Source: Zygaena filipendulae
Lineage: Eukaryota; Arthropoda; Insecta; Lepidoptera; Zygaenidae
Assembly: GCA_907165275.2 (NCBI GenBank)
Contig: OU015658.1
Coordinates: 1,686,501 to 1,750,500 of the forward strand
Direction: 5' to 3'
Length of the DNA stretch: 64,000 bases
Shown: positions 1-12,100 of the stretch, piece by piece
How positions within the stretch are numbered: the stretch's first letter is position 1
Layout: each line of letters opens with the position of its first letter
Program-made: the position numbers and the translations under genes
Notes under the pieces: model-generated
The model's input: the letters and a program-made list of their open reading frames with translations, nothing else
What the model was told of the DNA's origin: nothing
Database searches by the model: none

Positions 1-31
1 TAAAGCGGGTGAAACCGCGGGAAAAGCTAGT
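1..31 (+). repeat. 3' end of CTAG-terminated dispersed repeat (H family)
   Basis: The window opens inside the last bases of a repeat seen many times here: a GC-rich stem (GCGGGTGAAACCGCGGG) followed by AGCTAGT. The hairpin plus CTAG end is Helitron-like; that classification is an inference. Truncated by the window edge. Confidence 0.6.
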
Positions 32-784
32 AGATAACTATACTGCATAACTTTATTGTTAATAAACAAATCATACTTTTTAACACGAAAATACCTTAAC
101 CCAATAAAAACTAATAAAAATTAGAGTTAAAAATCAAATATTTTTTTAGTTTTGAGTTTCATTCTTCTGTTCCAGACAGTCCAGACTGTCCAGAATTCTG
201 GACTCAAATTAGATAGATAGATAGATAACTCTTTATTGCACACCAAACTAAAAAAAGTGTTTACAAATTTTCCTACATTCAACTTGATTGATTGATATTT
301 AGCTCTTATTTAGCGTACCCAACTAAATATTTGGTATTTGAGCGCAGTTAGTGCTGCAAGAACAAAGTGACCATGAAATGGGGAGAAGAAAAATAAATAA
401 AACACACTTTAGTCTTATTTTAATACAGTTTTTAATGTGCCTATATATTAAGGCCTTTCATGTGTACAAGATTTAATATATTATTTAACACACTATAAAT
501 AATCTTAATTTAAAAAATAACAGTGTATTTTACAAATAAACGTCGAAGTTCGTCAACAATAAATTTAATTCTCGCTAAACACGTTATAGGTAAGTATAAA
601 AAATATTTAAATTCTGAGCATTTAGTTATTTGAAGCATCACACACATTTCATTACATCGAATAAGCAAGATACGTACGTAAATTACACAACGGAAGCTTA
701 TTTATAATTGATACAAGGTAATCAAGTTTGATGTACCTACCTAGTGGTAACCAATCATGGAATAGGTTATTTGACTAATTTTTT

Positions 785-1060
785 GTTTTAAATTCTATTT
801 AGTCCGTCAGTTAGATAATACGTATTGCTTTTTCAAATTAGTGAAAATATACTTGGATAAAACTAAAGTTCCTCGGTGGGGGCTCGTAACGTGATAATGC
901 AGGTAGTTAATAACTGTACCTGCTTGTGACGTCACGCGACATTTTGACTCACCGTATCTCCGTCTATCCGTTATATTTTTCTTACGTAAAAAAAGAAAAA
1001 AATATTTTTTATGAATCTACAGGACGAACTAAAAGCAAAAATTTTGTCAAATAGCCTTTG
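785..1060. repeat. C-family dispersed repeat, copy 1
   Basis: One of eight related copies of about 200-350 bp. They share outer TTAGTCCGTC/GACGGACTAA ends, inner ACGTGTCCA-type inverted motifs and a central CRE palindrome TGACGTCA (here 927-934). The inverted ends suggest a non-autonomous DNA transposon (MITE). Confidence 0.6.
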
Positions 1061-2642
1061 ATAGCGTAAGGAAAACGAATTCATAATTAGATACGTTAAT
1101 AAATAAACAGTTTTGTATGTATATATCTAAGTTTCATAAATAAATATTAAATATATGATTGCGAATCGTGGCCCGTAATAGTAAACGGTAGGTAGGTACC
1201 TATTCAAAGTGGATACACTCTCGAGTCGTATAATGAATACAAAGTTTCACTTGAAGCTTTGCAGTAATATTGCACATTTAAAAATAAAAAACAATTAATA
1301 GTGATTCATTAGACAGGTAAAATAATAAGTAATATAAATAATGATAACTAAGTAAAATAAATGCATGGAGCGAATACGATTATTATTATAATTTTTGCTT
1401 TTCTAGCTGTTCTAACTCCGTTGTGTCATTGCATATTATGAATTGTAACACCTCTCTTTACATAAGATTCAAATGGCAACGAAAAGACTTAAAAATGTTA
1501 TTGATAGAACACAATTTTTTTTTTTCAAATAAATTTGGCACTGGAATGGGAGCAAACACGAAATTTTTCTAATTTGAAATATCATAACAGAGAACAATTA
1601 GAATTTTAATAGGTACGTGTCAAAGCGAAAATTTTAATATTAAAAGTGATCGAGAGAATAATTATTATTTAATTGTAATATTTTCCAACAATGTGGGTAA
1701 GTTTAACAACTTCAAGACTACAAAGGGGTAGGTATATAAACTTTTTAGCGGGAAAACATAATATGGCACAATTTCGTTGTATAATAAAAAAATACTAAAT
1801 CTGTTTTGATTTTATATGTAGGTATAAGGTGTCGCACAAGAAACTATGAAGTAGTTTATTTAAAATTTTAATAAAAAATGTTCGATTATTTTCTCGTGCG
1901 ACGTATGTATTAGGTCTAATGTGGTTTTCATAGCTTGATAGCTTCCCAGCTAATGAGAAACGCAATTTTATATCACACTAGGGTTTCGACAGTAAACGTA
2001 CTCATAGAGTCCAATTTTGCTTACTTATACGATTGGAGTCACATTATTGGATCGAAGGTGGAAGGAAGGGTTCAAATTAAGGGATGACATCAAGATTCAA
2101 GGATCAAACATTGGAATTTGTTTAGTATAAACTATAAAGTATAAATATTACTATACATTATAATAAATACTTACATGTAGGTAATAATTATATGAAGGTT
2201 TAACAAATAAAAGCGAAATTCTCTATTCTTGTAAATTACTTATTTACCTAAGTACCTATAGGGATAATATTATTTACAACAAATATAGGTTTACGAAAAT
2301 ACTTATATAACAAGTGTTATTTACACCATTTTATTGCATTATCGATAGATTACACGCTTTGAATGTTTTTTTACACATGATCATTATTTATAGTACGACC
2401 ACAGATAATATAATATTTATCCCCTTACACATTCCTATTCAAAATTTATTTCCTATGAAAGTGCGTTAGTCTCAAAATCTCATAAGAATAATAAAATTAT
2501 TTACATTATATCTACCTAATAACGGAATCGTTTCAAGTTTTCCACTGCAGCTACAACTTGGGATAACTGTAAAACTTTTTTAATAATATACATTCAAACT
2601 TCAAAGGACTGGTAAAACTATAAATTGCATTGATATGTATTA

Positions 2643-2830
2643 CTAGCTGTCTCCCGCGGTTTCACCCGCGGTAATCTCGGAGTTCCCGCAGGATTACACG
2701 TATAAACCTTCCCCTTGAAACACTATCTTTTGGTGAAAACCGCATTAAAATCCGTTCAGTATAGTCTTTGAGTTTATCGTGAACAGACAGATAGACAGAC
2801 GCGGCGTAGGACTTTGTTTTATAATTTGTT
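2643..2830 (-). repeat. H-family repeat, antisense copy
   Basis: Begins CTAGCTGT on the plus strand and continues through the CCGCGG...CCGCGG hairpin into a variant body (AACCTTCC, ATCCGTTCAGTA, ACAGACAGA). A similar body occurs near 53.9-54.1 kb and 59.4-59.56 kb, so this is a subfamily. Confidence 0.55.
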
Positions 2831-3559
2831 TTTGGAAGAACAAAAACTGTGTTTGATGTGTAGGTATATGAACTGGCACCGGCAGAAAAAAAATTCAAAC
2901 TTTGCATGTGAAAACAACTTAGAGTAGGTAGCAGTTAACTAGGAGAGTAAAGACACAACGATAAGCACAACAGTGATCTTGGTTTGATAACTAAGTAGGC
3001 ATAACTTCTAATTAATTTCTAATTCATATTACTCAGCCAATGATATCAACGATAAATAAGGGTAGATACGTTGTCAGCACTAATGCACAGTTAAAAACCA
3101 ACCATAAGCGGAAGCAAGACTGTTGTATTTTTCAATATAATCCAGCAACTTTGTAAACATATTAGTAATATTTAACCGACTTACATAGACGTTTGTTATA
3201 TTTTCACGCCTCACTACTCAATTCATCATGTCAGGGGTACAAAGGACATAGGGATTTTTTGGGCTGAAAATCCTGCGAGAACTGAATTATCGCGGTAAAT
3301 CGCGGGGAACATTGTCTGTTCAATGACCGTACTTTGTCCGCGTCAGCGATTATTGTAATATAAACAAAGCTCTATTTCGTATCTACTGAGGTACTTACGT
3401 CTGCTTCACTGAAATTTTTATCATACTCTCATTTCATCAGAAAAATGTTGTCGGATTCTATTGAAAGGTCAAAGGTTTTCACACGTACTTTCTCAGACGC
3501 CCAACGAATGCCGTCACAGAGTTTGACTGTGCCATTTTTTCATGTGCCAACGACGTATC

Positions 3560-3870
3560 TACACACTTTTTATCACGGAGCAAATAAATTAACTAGAGCG
3601 GACATGTAGGCGGGGCAAGCGCGCTACCGTTGCAAAGGACTTATTTCCTTAAGAACTTATTTCGCTGCTATCCCAAGTGTATTTACCACAATATTCCCAA
3701 AACTGTGAATTATGAAAACAGTGAGTAAGTTGAAACGTAGATAACCAAAAAGCGTTTAATGCATTTCTTTACGTTAAAAAAGGTGTGTGTGATGAATAGT
3801 GAATAGTTTTGTGTGCGAAAATCACTCGGCGACGCTGGTTTTCATCTGTTTTCATATTAAACTAAGTTAA
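3560..3870. repeat. D-family dispersed repeat, most complete copy
   Basis: Contains GGCGGGGCAAGCGCGCTACC, a middle AT-rich part, and an end with AAAATCACTCGGCGACGCTG. Other copies are at 22600-22790 (opposite strand) and at 36482-36640 plus 38676-38767, the last split by a 2-kb insertion. Class unknown. Confidence 0.55.
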
Positions 3871-4271
3871 GATGTCCCTTCTATCTGTTATTTTCTTTTC
3901 TGTGCTTTTTATTATCATTGTGCGCTACTCATTAAACATATTAATTCGTAAACATACGTGTGACAAATTTAATGCTTATAATATCATTGCGTGCGACATA
4001 TTTTCATGTTAAGAGTTCTCATAAACATAATGACGATCAATAGTGTTACAATAAAAAATAAAAATAGCATCGATGTTGACGACTTGTGAAATGCGATGAA
4101 CACAGTAGGCTATATAAGATTGTTTTTCAAACATGACTAATAAATTTGGCAACACGTTAAAATAACATTTTAATGGCGTATTTGATACGATTTAAGACAA
4201 CGTATAGCTGCTAACGATGAGTCAGAACTCAGAAGTGAACCGAGAGAACCGCAGAAACCGCTCTTGTATAG

Positions 4272-4600
4272 AGGGTTGTCAGGTGTCCGTTCCACGTTTG
4301 GCTTTTTATGGACGTGTCCAGCCAAATACCTAGACCGGTATGTCCGGCTTTGAGTTTTGTCTGGCTGCCCAGCGAGACGAAAAATAAAGCATAATACAAT
4401 AATATACTAAAAATATTTTTGTAGTAATTGTTTTTCTTTTTTTTATTTTGAAATATTGTCCGTCTTTTAGAACATTATTTGGCTTTAAAAAAAGCTATAT
4501 GATTAGCCATTAAAAAAGGAAGGTCCGGCTTATAGGGGGTAAAATTCCGGCCAAATTAAGCGCAGGGCTCGGCTTTTGTTTTTTTGGACCTGGCAACCCT
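4272..4600. repeat. MITE with AGGGTTGYCAGGT ends
   Basis: The left end AGGGTTGTCAGGTGTCC and the right end GGACCTGGCAACCCT are inverted repeats about 330 bp apart. No coding capacity. Confidence 0.5.
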
Positions 4601-4794
4601 GCGTGTATAAAACTACTCGCGTCATTTTGATCCCAAAAAGTTAAAAGACAAAACAACACAGTTCAGTAGCTAAATAGAAATAAGGTCGAGTTTTCATTGT
4701 AAACGCGATTTTGTTTGAATTTTTATTTCGATGTGTGTAGGTACTAAACTCGTTCGAGCCTATATCCAGGCAGGTAGAATAGGCTTGTTTCTGG

Positions 4795-5015
4795 GGTATG
4801 AAAATCAAAATTCTATTTAGTCCGTCTTGATAAAGTGATTAAAAAAAATTGACACGTATTTTTTCATTTTTTACGTAGGTAATCGAAAAATGAAGGAGAA
4901 CGGCGTGACGTCACGCGACATTTCGACTTAATCTCCGTTATAATTTGATTACGTAAAAAATGATAAATACGTGTCCATATTTTTTTATTAATCTACAAGA
5001 CGGACTAAAATTTGG
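4795..5015. repeat. C-family dispersed repeat, copy 2
   Basis: Same ends and inner motifs as the copy near 0.8-1.06 kb. The CRE palindrome is at 4906-4913. Confidence 0.6.
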
Positions 5016-5239
5016 TTAACAAGTCGATTAACGTTTGGTCATTTTAAAGCAGTGGAAGTTCCATGTTTTTAGGTCCGTCCGGGGTCAACCAAACATTTGG
5101 TATAAAAATAATTCTAATTACCTAATTCAAGAGACGCTCCGTCTTTCTAGTAAGATATCCATATTAGTTTCAAACTTTTATGAGACTTATATATTCAGTA
5201 TTAATATTGCATTGTTTGTTACAAGTACGATCATTAAAA

Positions 5240-5640
5240 GACAACCCTGCTGAGTTTCTCGTCAGTTCTTCTCAGCAGAGGACGTATTCCGAACTGCCGG
5301 TAATTTATAGTTCTAAGAACCTGCTGACGATTATAAGTGATTGTAACCAATCCTAAGTAATAAATGGACGTAGATAAGCAATAACATGTTAACCCACAAA
5401 ATTAAGTTATTGATTCAGAATGATTTATTGAGAGTTGGGGAACGTTTTTTAATTATGTGTTTACCTTATTACATTGCTTAAATATGTAACTAAATATTGA
5501 ACATAAAAATGATGATATAAAATAGTGATCCTACTTTTAAAACACGATTTACTCAAAATTTCTCCAGTGTGGGTTAACACTATTGCTTATCTATGTCCAA
5601 ATAGCTTTTGAATTTTGAATTAATATATTTAGACCAAAAA
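5240..5640. repeat. Older dispersed repeat split by a MITE
   Basis: 5240-5365 and 5599-5640 together match, in reverse complement, one uninterrupted stretch at 42605-42763 (CTGAGTTTCTYGTCAGTTCT through CAAAAGC). The central 233 bp missing from that copy are the MITE at 5366-5598. Confidence 0.6.
5366..5598. mobile_element. MITE (GGACGTAGATAAGCAATA ends), AAAT target duplication
   Basis: The ends GGACGTAGATAAGCAATA and TATTGCTTATCTATGTCC are inverted repeats, followed inward by GTTAACCCAC/GTGGGTTAAC. AAAT flanks it on both sides (5362-5365, 5599-5602), and the empty site at 42.6 kb has a single AAAT. A 234-bp inverted-orientation copy is at 46617-46850. Confidence 0.7.
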
Positions 5641-6075
5641 GTTTCCAAGTAGCTAAGTATCTATAAATTATAAAAATCATCTTTGACCCATTAATAAACA
5701 ACAAAATGGGTAGAATACATACTTATCGCTACCTAAATTATTATCATAACATATTATAAATCTCTGTTATTTTTGTGATATCTTTCATAGATTCCAAATT
5801 ATCTAATCTACGACACTAGCCGTTGTTACAGTAAAATGAACTCGTGGCGGACTCGTAATAAGGTTTGTTTTGGAAGTATTTGATTATGGTGGATTATAAC
5901 TTAATGTCGTCTATTGTCATTGGAAAATATGAAATATATTTTACGATAACATTCCTTTGTTAATATATTGATAAGGAAAATAATTAATTATTTAATTATC
6001 TATGACATAGAGTAGAAGAAGCGATGAATTATATTATTCCTAATTTCATACACATTTAAAAAATATTCTTTATGA

Positions 6076-6371
6076 ATCGAAGTATCTCTGTCTGTCTGTC
6101 TATCTGTTACCTTTTCATGCCTTAACTACTCAACCGATCATCATGAAATTTTGCATAGGTACCTACACAATATATTTATTTATTTATTTAATTTATTTAT
6201 TTATTACACAAAGAAACGGTGAATACAAAATTACGAGACTATCTATCAGTGACCAAACTAGGCTGAGAGGTTGGTAGTGTTCCTACAAAAAAGGACATGG
6301 CACTTTTATCCCAGAATTCCCGCGCGGGAACTGCGAAATTGACGTGAGCAAAACTGCGGGGAAAAGCTAGT
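6076..6371 (+). repeat. H-family repeat, plus-strand copy
   Basis: Contains CTGTCTGTCTGTCTATC, CAACCGATCATCATGAAATT, CCCGCGCGGGAACT and ends AAAAGCTAGT. A (TTTA)n expansion at 6173-6203 lies inside it. Confidence 0.55.
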
Positions 6372-6654
6372 ATTGTGATATCATGTCTGAAACACGCGCG
6401 CGGCGTTTATCTGGGAACCGTTGGAACAGTTCCAGCGAGCGAGTGAATTAATAAGCAAACGTTTTAAGAACAAACGCATTATAAACACGCAAAGGAACTC
6501 GAGCGTACACAGCCGCGCCGTCGTCGTGGGCACGACACGACGTGTACCAACTAACAATAAGTCACGTGTATTTTTATTACTTAGTGTAAACATAACAGTA
6601 CTCCCTAGGTCAAATATAACGCTAGATTATTTTAAATACCTACTCTAGCCTACC

Positions 6655-7023
6655 TAGCTGTCCCGCGCGGTTTCGCCCGCGATAATTTCGAAGTTCCCGC
6701 GGAATTGTTCCATACAAACTTTGCAACCCTCCAAGTTTCAGGGTCCCTACGATCAGCGGTTTAGGCTGATTGATCCATCAGTCATTCAGGACAAATCATT
6801 TTATATATAGATATATAAAACTAGCTGTTTCGAGCGGTTTCACTCGCGTCACTTTCGAAACTTCCGCTGGAGTTCCGTGATAAAAAGTACCTACCCTATA
6901 TTCTTTTCTGTACCCTTGACGACGTGTATGCAAAATTTTTATGACGATCGGTCGATAAGGTAAGGCGTGGAAGCGTAACAGACAAACAAACTCACTTTCT
7001 CATTTATAATATGTATAATAATA
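6655..7023 (-). repeat. Two adjacent antisense H-family repeats
   Basis: Two CTAGCTGT starts, at about 6655 and 6831, each lead into GCGGTTTC...CGCG hairpin sequence. The second ends with TTATAATATGTATAATA. They are diverged in body sequence, so they are separate insertions. Confidence 0.5.
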
Positions 7024-7816
7024 TTATTGAAGTATCGATTCAATGGATTTTAACTGACTTAAAAAAAGGTTCAGTGTATGCCTAGTTTTTCAGGAATTCT
7101 CATTAGTATTGATTTTAATATGGTAATTAATTTATTTAATGGAGTAAAAGTTGACGAAATAAAATACTATGGTACGGAAGGCAGTTCGTATAAAAAGAAA
7201 GACTTATGTAAGTACGTATAGTTTAGTTAAAACGGGGGAACATTTGACAGAAGGTAAATATATGAAATTAAGTACCTAAGCTGGAAGTGACTATTAAAGA
7301 AGACGCAGTCGAAGTTTCGTTACAATCCCTTTAGCTCATTGTCAGTATATTTTGGGGACAAACCAGGTTATTATTAGTACCTACATTTTCCTCCAAGGAA
7401 TCTACGATGCGGTATTGCGTGCTAATTTAGTTTGCTGGTGATGTGCATCGATCTAATTGTTTAAAAAAAAACCCTCCTATACAGGCAGGATGTGAGGTTA
7501 AACGAGGGGCGTATTGGAACATACCTACTATAAAAAAACCATAGATAAAAAAACCACAAATAAATCACAGGGAAAACTTTAAATGATAACGTGTTTCGCG
7601 AGTGAATGACTTTTAAATTAGATTTATCGGCTCGTCAGCGGCAATAAATTAGGGTATAATTTGTCGACGATGATGATTAAAAAAAAAAAGCATAAAACGT
7701 TATAATAATTTTTATATTTGAGACGAGAATCGAATACTGAATACCCTCCATCGTTACGTCCCTTGTTTGGCCTTACGATTTACATATACTGTATATAATA
7801 TGTATAATACCTAAAT

Positions 7817-8020
7817 CTGGACGAAAAGCATAATATGGTCGGATCTCAACATCCGACCAAACTACTTTTTAACAATAAAATACTATAATAATTAGTATTT
7901 TCACTAAAATACTATAATACATATTTAGTATTTCAGTGTTAAAAAGTATGTTAATAATAAGGTCTTTAATTAATAGTTTGGTCGGATGTTGAGATCTGAC
8001 CATATGCTTTACATGTCCAG
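7817..8020. mobile_element. MITE with ~45-bp inverted ends
   Basis: Starts CTGGACGAAAAGCATAATAT and ends with its near reverse complement finishing GTCCAG. Each arm contains its own palindrome, GGTCGGAT..ATCCGACC. Flanked by AAAT on both sides, a likely 4-bp target duplication. AT-rich core, no ORF. Confidence 0.65.
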
Positions 8021-8470
8021 AAATATCAGTGATACGTGTACCTATTTTAAATCATTTTATTAAAAGAAAAAGATCGATTGTGAACTTTCATGAAAACAAT
8101 GACACCCGAAAAACTTCAAGAATATCGTCAGTATAATATAATATTATAGCTTCTTTGATGAACAGCGGATTGAACGAGTTCGGTGACACTAGTTAAAATG
8201 ACCAAACCCAACCGTACCTATATGTATACCTAACAGCCAACAATAAAAACAAACACATCATTCAACGCTTATCAGACTTTATCACTGTGAAAATAATCCA
8301 ATTAGTGCCGCTACCTAACACAACTACCCAGGCTGACTGACTACACACACACCCGCCCAGGGAGAAATTCATAAAAACCTATCTAAACATATAACCAACG
8401 ATTATTATTATTATAATAATAATTTTATATACAACGGAGGGTAACAACTGTTTTTTACGGGATAAAATAA

Positions 8471-8842
8471 AGGCTCCACCACACAAGCGCGTTATTATCG
8501 CTCGATAATATCGCATGCGTTATTGCGATAATGCGTCCCGACTCCTTGCACACAGCTGCATTTTTATCGTCAGATATTTCAAACTGTGAAACTGTCAAGT
8601 ACTAACGTTATTATCGCAGGTGTGTGTACGGTCGTTTGCGTCCTGATACAAAAACATTCTGGAACTCATATCGGAATATCGCAGGACGGAGAAACGCAAT
8701 GTCCTACTTCCATTGCGGCGTTATTATCGCAGCAATATGTAACACCCATAGCCATCTTAATACAAAATGTACTGAAAACAGTTATCGAAATAACGCATGC
8801 GATATTATCGAGCGATAATAACGCGCCTGTGTGGTGGAGCCT
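8471..8842. mobile_element. PIF/Harbinger-like MITE, TAA target duplication
   Basis: Arms of about 55 bp start AGGCTCCACCACACA and end TGTGTGGTGGAGCCT. Within the arms, TTATTATCGCTCGATAATA repeats the pattern. TAA flanks both sides (8468-8470, 8843-8845). Terminal inverted repeats plus a TWA duplication are typical of PIF/Harbinger MITEs; the assignment is an inference. Confidence 0.7.
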
Positions 8843-9036
8843 TAAAATATCGAAGCGCACCGCCATTGCGTGCGACAAGTTTACTTAATATCACATAGTA
8901 TATTCACGACCCTTTGCCACTAAATCAATATACCTGACCAGCGGATACCGACATTGTTACTTCCACCGTCGGCTTGAGTTACGCGTTCCGCTGCGACTGC
9001 TGAGTGCTGGGTCCAAAGACGCCATCACTGTCTGCG

Positions 9037-9042
9037 TTTATT
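9037..9042 (-). other. Candidate poly(A) signal of TMEM64
   Basis: AATAAA on the minus strand, about 125 bases past the TMEM64 stop codon. Confidence 0.45.
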
Positions 9043-9166
9043 ACCTCACGTGTCGTGATCAGACGTAGGTCTCCTGCACCGAGGGCGGCCGGCGGCACCC
9101 GGGGCCCGCGCCCTAGCTGGACGGCTCCGAGACGGTGTCCACCTCCGTGGACGCCCTCACCGTGGG

Positions 9167-12100
9167 CTAGCTGATGGACGAGCTGCTCGACGACGACACA
9201 GCCTCGCGGCCCATCTCGGCCGCCATGATGGCTATCGTCAGCTCTTTGCGCGCCTTCTGTACCACCCACACCATTAACGTCACGCCTATTAGGATCTGGA
9301 AATACGCAACAATCGCAGTTTATGTTAAACGTCAGTAATTGACTCATTACAATTGTCTATTCGCCCTGATAGGCAAAGAGTTGGTATAACCACTATACGT
9401 GCTGATAGGGAAAAGTGAGATATATTATAGGAAAAACTGTTGCAGGAAAAATGTTAGTAGACCTTGTGAAAATATACTCTTTACTTTACCCACCCTGTCT
9501 ATAATTAATCTCCTTGTCATAACAGAGGGGATATTATGTAACTTTTGTTTCTATCATGGTTGCAATCAAAAACATGGCGGTTTTGCGGCAATCAACCAAA
9601 ATAAATATACCTACTTCAAAACTCGAAGTTGTCTAAACATGATCAATTAATCACGTTATCGCTATAGTTATGCCCGCTCCACATTCACGCGACAATCTCG
9701 CGAGAACGCGAGAAAACCACGTAAAACGGCGGAGAACGTCGGCTCCACATACACGTTCTCGTGATTTTCTCGCGTTCTCGCAAGGTTCTCGCGAGAATGT
9801 GGAGCGGGCATTAAAAATGATAGCATTTGTTGCTAATTACATTCTTTTAAACGCGAGCGACTAGACGAAAATAAAATTGAATTCCTAGGGTTAAAGGTAT
9901 AGGTATAACTAGCTACAAAAGGCTGAGTCTGCCTCCCAACTCTTTAATTCGATCGAAAGTGACTACATTGCTAACCTAGACCAGAATAGTTATAGTCTTA
10001 GTTATAAGTAGATTGTCTATAAATAACATGAAGGTTGACCGAGCGACTGACGCAGGAACGATAAAGATGCATAAATAAAATATATTTTACGATACAATTT
10101 CATATGAGTAGCTAATAAAAACTCGACGTAAATACTAAGAACATATTATGTTATCTTCAGATTGATAAGCTATATGAAGCGCAAGTCATGACAATAGCTG
10201 TTATGCAATTAAAGTACGGTTTCACAAGTACCAACTACCAAGTGTTATCATTTCTCTATCAATACAGTGATACGTAGGTAATTGGACCATTTGCTAATTG
10301 GACGGTTTGCGAATTGGACATTTTAAACCCTCTGGACCATTTGCGAATTGGACCATTTGCGCCTAAACGACTAGGTAGTATAGGCGAAAGTTTGTTACAA
10401 TTTTGGAATTTAAAAATAAAAATTTTATTTCTATTGCGAATATTTTAGTATACAACCTTACCCAACCTTTGCCAAAATTGATACTTTTATAACCAATTAA
10501 AAATAGATGTCATATCGCTTTCGCATTCGCAACGCTTAAAATCGGTCGGTCTTTTATCAATTATCTTCCGATTAGGAGTTTATTTTGCTAGATTCGTTCT
10601 GGAATAACGCAATCGGCCGGCTGCATCATGTATTTAAAGTAGTCCTAATATAAAACGTGTTTATGGCCGCAGAGCGGTGCGATGGAAGCGCACGTACACG
10701 CTTTCAGATTGCTTCGAATACCTATCTAATCTTCCACACACCTTCATAGCTAAGATGCGCGCCACGATATTATGTTTATCGAACGAAAGATAAAATTGTC
10801 GACACGGCAAATATTTATGGGCGTCCAAGCAAAAAAGTGCAGTAGTGGGGTATGGAGTTAAGACTAGATTCGGTTTTTTATTCGGATTTTTACCACTGGT
10901 AGACAAAACGATATAATATGTCGACGAGAATCGATAAAATGGCTCGATAAAATTTTATCGTGTTGCGCATCCTAGCTCCGCTTGCGAGCGAAAAGTGGAA
11001 TTCTTTCGTCGAACGCGGGACATAGTAAAAAAAAAAACGTTTGTTAATATTTATCTTTTCATATGAGTTTTAAATTACGTTTACGTAACAATAGAAAGCA
11101 AAAATATGTTGGTATGGAAAATGTATTTAAAACTTGTCTGTGCCACCCGGCCGTGCTTCCTAAGCACGCTGCACGGACGGCCGAGTGTCCTCGAAAAACG
11201 GGACTGAGCCTGTCCCACGCGGGACATTTAATTTTGATTTTAAAAATCGCCGAAATCGGGACGTCCCGATAGTGTCCCGTCCCGTCCCCTTTGTAGTGTA
11301 ACCTTAGCCTAAGCGAGTTGAGTAGAATTAATTGGCCCTCTGTTCCACAAATGAGGCATCGGGCTGTCGGACCTCACCTGGAACGCAAACACGATGTAGC
11401 CGGTGAGATGCGACTTGTGCAGCACGTCGTGCATCGAGCGCAGCGTCGAGCCCAGGTACACGTTGATCACCTGCGCGGGCAGCAGGCCCAGCAGCGTCGC
11501 CAGGTGGTACCCGCAGCCGCGCACGTCGCTCACCTGGCAAGCAGTCGACCGGTCATTACTGACTCTGATTGACGACCCGATTGGCGCAGTAGGTCACCAT
11601 GCCTACCCGCTAATCGAGAGGTTCCGGGTTCGATTCCCGGTGAGGGTGGACTTTGTGTGATGAACCTGGGGTTCTACTTTCCAGTCTGGGCGTGTTTACT
11701 GTTTATATACATATATCTATAACTAATATAATATATACTATGTAATTCTATGTAGTATATATAACGTTTGCTTGGTTTCCACGACACAAACTTATAATAG
11801 CTTACTGTAGGATTAAGTAGATCTGTGTTGTGAAGTGGATTATTATTATTATTGTGATGGCTGACCCTCGTCTGACGCCTATTACCGTACCGCCCGTGCG
11901 CGGTCTTCGAAACAGTGTATGAGTTTCAATTTTGTCAATAAGACTTCTGAATGAACCGATAGTGAAGAAAACGAAGATTACGTTAATTCCGATTTATTAA
12001 GGATAAAAGGAAATTACGTAGTGTCAAGTTTTCTGTTAAGTCGTTCCTTTTATTTGAGGGAATTCTAGCATTATGTTATGGCAACACTGTTATTTAGTCG

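Larger units (their letters stand above)
32..8467. other. Gene-free flank, repeats only
   Basis: I find no protein family, splice-consistent exon series or RNA gene here. The short open frames are low-complexity or lie in repeats. The stretch holds dispersed repeats listed separately and otherwise AT-rich unique-looking sequence. A CpG-richer patch at about 6390-6560 could be a promoter or non-coding exon of a gene outside the window, but nothing proves it. Confidence 0.5.

Noticed and set aside
8979..9347. 122-residue minus-strand frame over TMEM64 exon 3
   Set aside because: It is a shadow in another frame; the real exon is 9167-9295 with a TMEM64 C-terminal helix.
11575..11650. Possible tRNA gene
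   Set aside because: A and B boxes are present but no cloverleaf closes, and the body and (ATT)n tail match a second dispersed copy, so it is a SINE.
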